A DNA stretch of 63,291 bases from CAYQQQ01 sp964420125 (GTDB taxonomy: Bacteria > Actinomycetota > Acidimicrobiia > Acidimicrobiales > Microtrichaceae): positions 1 to 63,291 of the forward strand of contig CAYQQQ010000026.1 in assembly GCA_964420125.1 (NCBI GenBank), in the 5' to 3' direction. The number at the start of each line of letters is the position of its first letter. Within the stretch, counting starts at the first letter, position 1. Below, one piece after another: positions 58,383 through 63,291 of this stretch. The notes under the pieces were generated by a model that saw only the letters and a list, made by a program, of their open reading frames with translations, was not told the origin of the DNA and searched no databases. The position numbers and the translations under genes were made by a program.

Positions 58383-60041
58383 TCAGGCGTCTTTCAGTCG
58401 GCGGTAGAGCCGGATCAGCTCGTTGGTCGAGGAGTCGTGGTCGAGGTCGGGTTCCTCCTCGGCGAGCAGCTGCGGCGCGATCTGACGCGCCAGCACCTTG
58501 CCCAGCTCCACACCCCACTGGTCGAAGGAGTCGATGCCCCACACCGTGCCCTGGGTGAACACCGAGTGCTCGTAGAGGGCGACGAGGGTGCCGAGGCGGA
58601 ACGGGGTGAGCACCTCCGCCAGGATCACGTTGGTGGGACGGTTGCCCTCCATCACCCGATGGGGCACCACTGCCTCGGGAGTTCCCTCGGCCCGCACCTC
58701 GTCGGCCGTCTTGCCGAAGGCCAGCGCCTTGGCCTGGGCGAACACGTTCGCCGACAGCAGGTCGTGGTGCTCACCCAGTGGGTTGAGAGCCTTGGCGAAG
58801 CCGATCAGGTCTACGGGGATGATCGTCGTGCCCTGGTGGATCAGCTGGTAGAAGCTGTGCTGGCCGTTGGTGCCGGGCTCACCCCAGTAGACGGCACCGG
58901 TGTCGGCCTCCACATGGGCCCCCTCGAGGGTCACGTGCTTGCCGTTGGACTCCATCGTGAGCTGCTGGAGGTAGGCGGGGAACCGCTTCAGGTACTGCTC
59001 GTAGGGCATCACCCCCACCGTCTGGCACCCGAAGAAGTCCCGGTACCACACCGCCAGGAGCCCCATGAGCACCGGCAGGTTCTCCTCGAAGGGGGCGGTG
59101 CGGAAGTGCTCGTCCACCGCGTGGAACCCCGCCAGCATGTCGGCGAAGTGCTCGGCGCCGATGGCGATCATCGTCGACAGCCCGATGGCGGAGTCCATCG
59201 AGTACCGGCCGCCCACCCAGTCCCAGAAGCCGAACATGTTGTCGGTGTCGATCCCGAAGGCCCCCACGCCCTGGGCGTTGGTGGAGACCGCCACGAAGTG
59301 CTTGGCGATGGCCGCCTCGTCGCCCAGGCCACCGATGATCCAGTCGCGCGCCGAGTGGGCGTTGGTCATGGTCTCCAGGGTGGTGAAGGTCTTGGACGAC
59401 ACGATGAAGAGCGTCTCGGCCGGATCGAGGTCCCTGGTGGCCTCCACGAAGTCGGTGCTGTCCACGTTGGACACGAACCGCATGGTCAGGTTGCGGTTGC
59501 TGTAGTGCCGCAGCGCCTCGTAGGCCATGACCGGTCCGAGGTCCGATCCCCCGATGCCGATGTTGATCACGTTGCGGATGCGCTTGCCGGTGTAGCCGGT
59601 CCAGTCCCCGCTGCGGACGCGGTCGGAGAACGCGGCCATGCGGTCGAGCACCTCGTGCACCTCCGCCACCACGTCCACCCCGTCGACCACCAGGTCGGCG
59701 TCGCGGGGCATGCGCAGCGCCACGTGCAGCACGGCGCGGTCCTCCGAGACGTTGATGTGACGACCTTCGAACATGGCGTCGATGTGCGCTCTCAGACCGG
59801 ACTGCTCGGCGAGCTCGACCAGCATCGCCACCGTCTCGTCGGTGATGCGGTTCTTCGAGTAGTCGAGGTGCAGGCCCACCGCCTCGGCGCGCAGCCGGGT
59901 TCCCCGGTCGGGGTCCTCGGCGAAGAGGTCGCGGAGGTGCTTCCCCTCCACCTCTCGGTGGTGGGCCTCCAGGGCGGCCCAGGCGGGCCGCCGGCGCAGG
60001 GGCGGGGAGGGCGCAGTGGCGGGAAGGTCGGTGGTGCTCAT
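58383..60041 (-). CDS. pgi: Glucose-6-phosphate isomerase
   Basis: A 552-residue isomerase interconverting glucose-6-phosphate and fructose-6-phosphate. IGIGGSDLGPVMAYEALR, VSSKTFTTLETMTNAHSAR, WVGGRYSMDSAIGLS and QWGVELGK are the family signatures. ATG 60041 is 3 bases after the transaldolase stop. Its place inside a pentose-phosphate operon links glycolysis to the oxidative branch. Confidence 0.97.
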   Translation of the reverse strand: MSTTDLPATAPSPPLRRRPAWAALEAHHREVEGKHLRDLFAEDPDRGTRLRAEAVGLHLDYSKNRITDETVAMLVELAEQSGLRAHIDAMFEGRHINVSEDRAVLHVALRMPRDADLVVDGVDVVAEVHEVLDRMAAFSDRVRSGDWTGYTGKRIRNVINIGIGGSDLGPVMAYEALRHYSNRNLTMRFVSNVDSTDFVEATRDLDPAETLFIVSSKTFTTLETMTNAHSARDWIIGGLGDEAAIAKHFVAVSTNAQGVGAFGIDTDNMFGFWDWVGGRYSMDSAIGLSTMIAIGAEHFADMLAGFHAVDEHFRTAPFEENLPVLMGLLAVWYRDFFGCQTVGVMPYEQYLKRFPAYLQQLTMESNGKHVTLEGAHVEADTGAVYWGEPGTNGQHSFYQLIHQGTTIIPVDLIGFAKALNPLGEHHDLLSANVFAQAKALAFGKTADEVRAEGTPEAVVPHRVMEGNRPTNVILAEVLTPFRLGTLVALYEHSVFTQGTVWGIDSFDQWGVELGKVLARQIAPQLLAEEEPDLDHDSSTNELIRLYRRLKDA

Positions 60042-60044
60042 GGT

Positions 60045-61118
60045 TCAGGCGACCGCCTTGCTCTGGGATTCGATGTGGTCGATGAGGTCGTTCCAGGACG
60101 ACACGAAGGCATCCGCGCCGTCTCGCTGCAACTTGGCGGCGAGGGCCGGCACGTCGATGCCGGCGTCGGCGAACCCCGCCAGCACGGCGTCGCACCCACC
60201 GCCGTCGGTCGGGAGCGCGCCCCGCAGCGATCCGTGGTCGTGGAAGGCCTCGAGGGTCTTGTCGGGCATCGTGTTGATGGTGTTCGGCGCCGCCAGACCG
60301 CTGACGTAGAGCGTGTCGGGAGCCTTGGGGTCCTTGGTGGAGGTGCTGGCGAAGAGGAGGCGCTGGGCGCGGGCGCCGGCGCTCTCCAGGCGCTGCCAGC
60401 GCTCGGAGTCGAGCAGCTGCCGGTAGGCCCGATAGGCCTCGGTGCCGACCGCCAGGCCGAGCCCGTCGCGCAGCTCGTCGGGGACCTGGTCGTTGACGGC
60501 CACGTCCCAGCGCGACATGAAGATCGACGCCACGCTGCCCACCGCCGGATCCAGCCCGTCGGCGAGACGACGCTCCACGCCCCGCATGTAGGCCTCGGCC
60601 GCAGCCACGTACTGCTCGGCGTTGAAGAGCAGCGTCACGTTGACGGGCACGCCGGCGGCGATGGCCGACTCGACCGCGGGCAGGCCCTCGGCCGTACCCG
60701 GGATCTTGATGAACAGGTTGTCCCGGCCGGCCCTGGCGTGCAGGGCCGTCGCCGCAGCCACGGTGGCGTCAGGGTCGTAGGCGAGCTTCGGTGACACCTC
60801 GAGCGACACCCAGCCATCGACGCCGTCGGTGCGCTCGTGCTCGCCGAGGAACATGTCCGCGGCCCGGCGGAGGTCCTCGATGGCGAGGGTGAAGAAGAGG
60901 TCCTCCCCGCTCGATCCCGAACCGGCCAGCGCGCCGATCGCCTCGTCGTAGGCCCCGGTGCGGATGGCGTTGTCGAAGATCGAGGGGTTCGAGGTGAGCC
61001 CGGTGACGGCGTAGTCGTCGATGTAGCGCTGGATGGTGCCGTCATCGAGCATGGTCCGGGTGATGTTGTCGAGCCACAAGCTCTGGCCGAGCTGGTGGAG
61101 ATCGGTGGTCGCGGGCAT
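60045..61118 (-). CDS. tal: Transaldolase
   Basis: A 357-residue transaldolase of the long actinobacterial type. LGQSLWLDNITRTMLDDGTIQRYIDDYAVTGLTSNPSIFDNAI, VSLEVSP and the Schiff-base lysine in NLFIKIPGTAEGLPAVE are visible. It transfers a dihydroxyacetone unit between sugar phosphates in the non-oxidative branch. It starts 4 bases after the tkt stop and ends 3 bases before pgi. Confidence 0.97.
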   Translation of the reverse strand: MPATTDLHQLGQSLWLDNITRTMLDDGTIQRYIDDYAVTGLTSNPSIFDNAIRTGAYDEAIGALAGSGSSGEDLFFTLAIEDLRRAADMFLGEHERTDGVDGWVSLEVSPKLAYDPDATVAAATALHARAGRDNLFIKIPGTAEGLPAVESAIAAGVPVNVTLLFNAEQYVAAAEAYMRGVERRLADGLDPAVGSVASIFMSRWDVAVNDQVPDELRDGLGLAVGTEAYRAYRQLLDSERWQRLESAGARAQRLLFASTSTKDPKAPDTLYVSGLAAPNTINTMPDKTLEAFHDHGSLRGALPTDGGGCDAVLAGFADAGIDVPALAAKLQRDGADAFVSSWNDLIDHIESQSKAVA

Positions 61119-61122
61119 CTGG

Positions 61123-63195
61123 TCAGCCTCCTCGGAGCGCCGCCACGCATTCGCGGGCGGCCTGTGCGACGGACTCGGGCACGAACCCGAACCGTTGGTC
61201 CAGCTCTTTCAACGGCGCCGAGGCGCCGAAGGTGTGCATGCCCACCACGCGGCCGGCATCGCCCACCCAGCGGTCCCAGCCGAAGGTCGACGCCTGCTCC
61301 ACGGCGACCCGGGCACGGATCCCCGGCGGGATGACCTCATCGCGGTAGGACTGCGGTTGGCGGTCGAAGAGCTCCCAGCAGGGCATGCTCACCACCCTGG
61401 CGGCGATCCCTTCGGCTGCCAGCTCCTCCCGGGCGGCGAGTGCGAGGGCGACCTCGGAGCCGCTGGCCAGGAGCAGCACGTCGGGTGTGCCGTCGCCGGC
61501 GTCCGCCAGCACGTAGGCGCCCTTGGCCACCCCGGCGGCAGCGCCCAGCGTGGAGCGGTCGAAGGTGGGGACGGCCTGGCGGGTCAGGACCATCACGGCG
61601 GGCTCCTGGCGCAGCGGGAGGACCGTCCGCCACATCTCCACCACCTCGTTGGCGTCCGCCGGACGGAACACGAGGATCCCGGGCATGGCCCGCAGCGAGG
61701 CGAGCTGCTCCACCGGTTGGTGGGTCGGGCCGTCCTCGCCGTCGCCCATGGCGTCGTGGGTGAAGACGTGCAGCACCGGCAGCTCCATCAGCGCCGAGAG
61801 CCGGATGGCGGCTCGGGCGTAGTCGGAGAAGATGAAGAACGTCGACCAGAAGGGCCGCACCATGCTCAGCGACAGCCCGTTGGCGATGGCGGCGCTGGCG
61901 TGCTCCCGGATGCCGAGGTGGAGGTTCCGTCCGCTCGGCTCGTCGATGCCGAACCAACCGAGCCCCGACATCTCCGTCTTGGTGGACGGTGCCAGGTCGG
62001 CGGAGCCCCCGACGAGCCAGGGCAGGCGATCGGCGACCCGGTTGAGCACCTCGCCGGAGGCCTGGCGGAGCGGCACACCGACGGGGTCGGCAGGGAAGTG
62101 GTCCGACAGGGCGGCGTCCCAGCCCTCGGGGAGGTCCCGGGCCAGCAGGAGGTCGAGCTCGGCGATCCGGGTCGCGTCGAGCGATCGAGCCGCCGCCATC
62201 GTGGCCTCCCATGTCTCCCGGGCGGTCCGACCCCGCGAGCCGATGCCCTGGGAGAAGTGCTGGTACACGCCGTCGGGCACGTAGAAGTCCCGGTCCTCGG
62301 GCATCCCGAGGAACCGCTTGGCCGCCCGCACGCCGTCGGGGCCGAACGGCTCGCCGTGGGCCTTCGGGGAGTCCTCCACGGGAGACCCGTAGCCGATGTG
62401 GCTGTGGACCAGCACCAGCGTCGGGCGTTCCTTCTCGGCGTGGAACACCTCGAAGGCCCGGCGGGCGGCGTCGAGGTCGTTGGCGTCGGCCACCGTGGTG
62501 ACGTTCCAGCCGTAGGCGAGGAAGCGGGCGGCCACGTCCTCGGTGAAGGTGATGTCGGTGTGGCCCTCGATGGTCACCCGGTTGCAGTCGTAGATCCAGC
62601 ACAGCTTCGACAGGCCGAGGTGGCCGGCGAGCGAGGCCGCCTCGGAGGACACGCCTTCCATCATGCAGCCGTCACCGGCCAGCGCGTAGACGTCGTAGTC
62701 GAACACCGCGTGCTCGGCGGTGTTGCAGCGGGCCGCCAGCCACCGCGCGGCGATCGCCATGCCGACCGAGGTGGCGACTCCCTGGCCGAGCGGGCCGGTG
62801 GTGGCCTCCACGCCCGAGGTCCAGCGGTACTCCGGATGGCCGGGGCAGTGCGAGCCGGGCTGGCGGAAGCTCTCGATGTCGGCCATCGTGACGGCCCGGT
62901 CACGACCGGCCTCGTAGTCGGGGTCTGCGGCCCGGACCCCGGCGAGGTGGATCAGCGACCACAGCAGCGCCGAGGCGTGCCCGGCGGAGAGCACGAAGCG
63001 GTCGCGGTTGGGCCAGTGGGGCTCCTCGGGGTCGAAGCGCAGGATCTCGTTCCACAGGGTGTAGGCCACGGGAGCGATCCCCATCGGCGTGCCCGGGTGC
63101 CCGGACTCGGCCTTCTGGATCATGTCCATGGACAGCGTGCGGATCGTGTTCACGCACCGCTGGTCGAGATCGGTGGCGTCGTGCAGCAGCGTCAT
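61123..63195 (-). CDS. tkt: Transketolase
   Basis: A 690-residue thiamine-diphosphate enzyme transferring two-carbon ketol units. The N-terminal DMIQKAESGHPGTPMG, the ThDP motif GDGCMMEGVSSEAASLAGHL, then HSHIGYGSP, DLAPSTKT and the C-terminal domain with THDAMGDGEDGPTHQPVEQL are all present. ATG 63195 overlaps the stop of the upstream partial gene as ATGA. It is followed by tal within 4 bases. Confidence 0.97.
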   Translation of the reverse strand: MTLLHDATDLDQRCVNTIRTLSMDMIQKAESGHPGTPMGIAPVAYTLWNEILRFDPEEPHWPNRDRFVLSAGHASALLWSLIHLAGVRAADPDYEAGRDRAVTMADIESFRQPGSHCPGHPEYRWTSGVEATTGPLGQGVATSVGMAIAARWLAARCNTAEHAVFDYDVYALAGDGCMMEGVSSEAASLAGHLGLSKLCWIYDCNRVTIEGHTDITFTEDVAARFLAYGWNVTTVADANDLDAARRAFEVFHAEKERPTLVLVHSHIGYGSPVEDSPKAHGEPFGPDGVRAAKRFLGMPEDRDFYVPDGVYQHFSQGIGSRGRTARETWEATMAAARSLDATRIAELDLLLARDLPEGWDAALSDHFPADPVGVPLRQASGEVLNRVADRLPWLVGGSADLAPSTKTEMSGLGWFGIDEPSGRNLHLGIREHASAAIANGLSLSMVRPFWSTFFIFSDYARAAIRLSALMELPVLHVFTHDAMGDGEDGPTHQPVEQLASLRAMPGILVFRPADANEVVEMWRTVLPLRQEPAVMVLTRQAVPTFDRSTLGAAAGVAKGAYVLADAGDGTPDVLLLASGSEVALALAAREELAAEGIAARVVSMPCWELFDRQPQSYRDEVIPPGIRARVAVEQASTFGWDRWVGDAGRVVGMHTFGASAPLKELDQRFGFVPESVAQAARECVAALRGG

Positions 63196-63291
63196 GGCAT
63201 CGTCCCTGCGGTCGTGGGTTGGGGAAGGGGCGGCCCGCTCGCCTCGACCATCGCCAGCGCGGCCCCCACGATGCCGGCTTGGTTGGCCAGC
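63192..63291 (-). CDS. 3' end of a ROK-family sugar kinase-like gene
   Basis: Only the last 32 residues are in the window. LANQAGIVGAALAMVEAS resembles the C terminus of ROK glucokinases, where a similar NDAGIVGAA segment lies near the end. The stop overlaps the tkt ATG (ATGA), so a glucokinase probably feeds the operon. The identification rests on a short stretch. Confidence 0.5.
   Translation of the reverse strand, partial: LANQAGIVGAALAMVEASGPPLPQPTTAGTMP

Overview
The window comes from a very GC-rich genome (roughly 70% by eye) and carries many cytochromes P450, acyl-CoA dehydrogenases, acyl-CoA ligases and TetR regulators. Many start codons sit only 6-9 bases after a TAnnnT-like -10 box, which implies leaderless mRNAs. 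There is also an F420-type luciferase-like oxidoreductase and an NADP/F420-like reductase. Together these suggest an actinobacterium, possibly of the Acidimicrobiia type. This placement is an inference, because there is no rRNA marker here. I saw no tRNA, rRNA, CRISPR array or insertion sequence, and no gene-free stretch longer than about 250 bases.

Bases 1-32 kb form a CoA-dependent catabolic island. It holds three P450s, two AMP-forming acyl-CoA ligases, an enoyl-CoA hydratase, a single-domain and a fused double-domain acyl-CoA dehydrogenase, two thiolases, an HMG-CoA-synthase-like protein fused to a DUF35 domain, two thioesterases, two amidohydrolase-2 proteins, an LLM oxidoreductase, a 3-hydroxyisobutyrate-dehydrogenase-like enzyme and a pair of M24-type proteins. 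Two TetR genes, a toxin-antitoxin-like nucleotidyltransferase pair (6.2-7.3 kb) and a GH25 lysozyme cluster (17-18.6 kb) are interspersed. A 16-bp palindrome, CTGAC-R-N4-Y-GTCAG, recurs seven times in front of these catabolic genes and I found it in no intergenic region outside the island. It defines a candidate regulon covering most of the island, with an unidentified substrate.

Bases 32-55 kb are mixed accessory and housekeeping genes. They include a small membrane protein, a PQQ-type sugar dehydrogenase lipoprotein, HxlR and GNAT genes behind twin palindromes, DUF167, an alpha/beta hydrolase, TetR with its inverted repeat, an F420-type reductase with LtrA, an amidase, an MFS transporter, a CocE/NonD hydrolase, a convergent two-component pair, an acyl-CoA dehydrogenase, a MntA-HepT module, a fourth P450, a DUF2817 peptidase-like protein and a lipase-like lipoprotein.

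Bases 55-63.3 kb are a tightly packed minus-strand central carbon operon. In transcription order it reads ROK-kinase-like (partial), transketolase, transaldolase, phosphoglucose isomerase, short 6-phosphogluconate dehydrogenase, 6-phosphogluconolactonase and glucose-6-phosphate dehydrogenase.

Two places look like sequence-quality problems: an 80-base block made only of C and G homopolymers inside the M24 gene (27.5 kb), and a one-base frameshift in a C6 run in the second amidohydrolase (30.54 kb).
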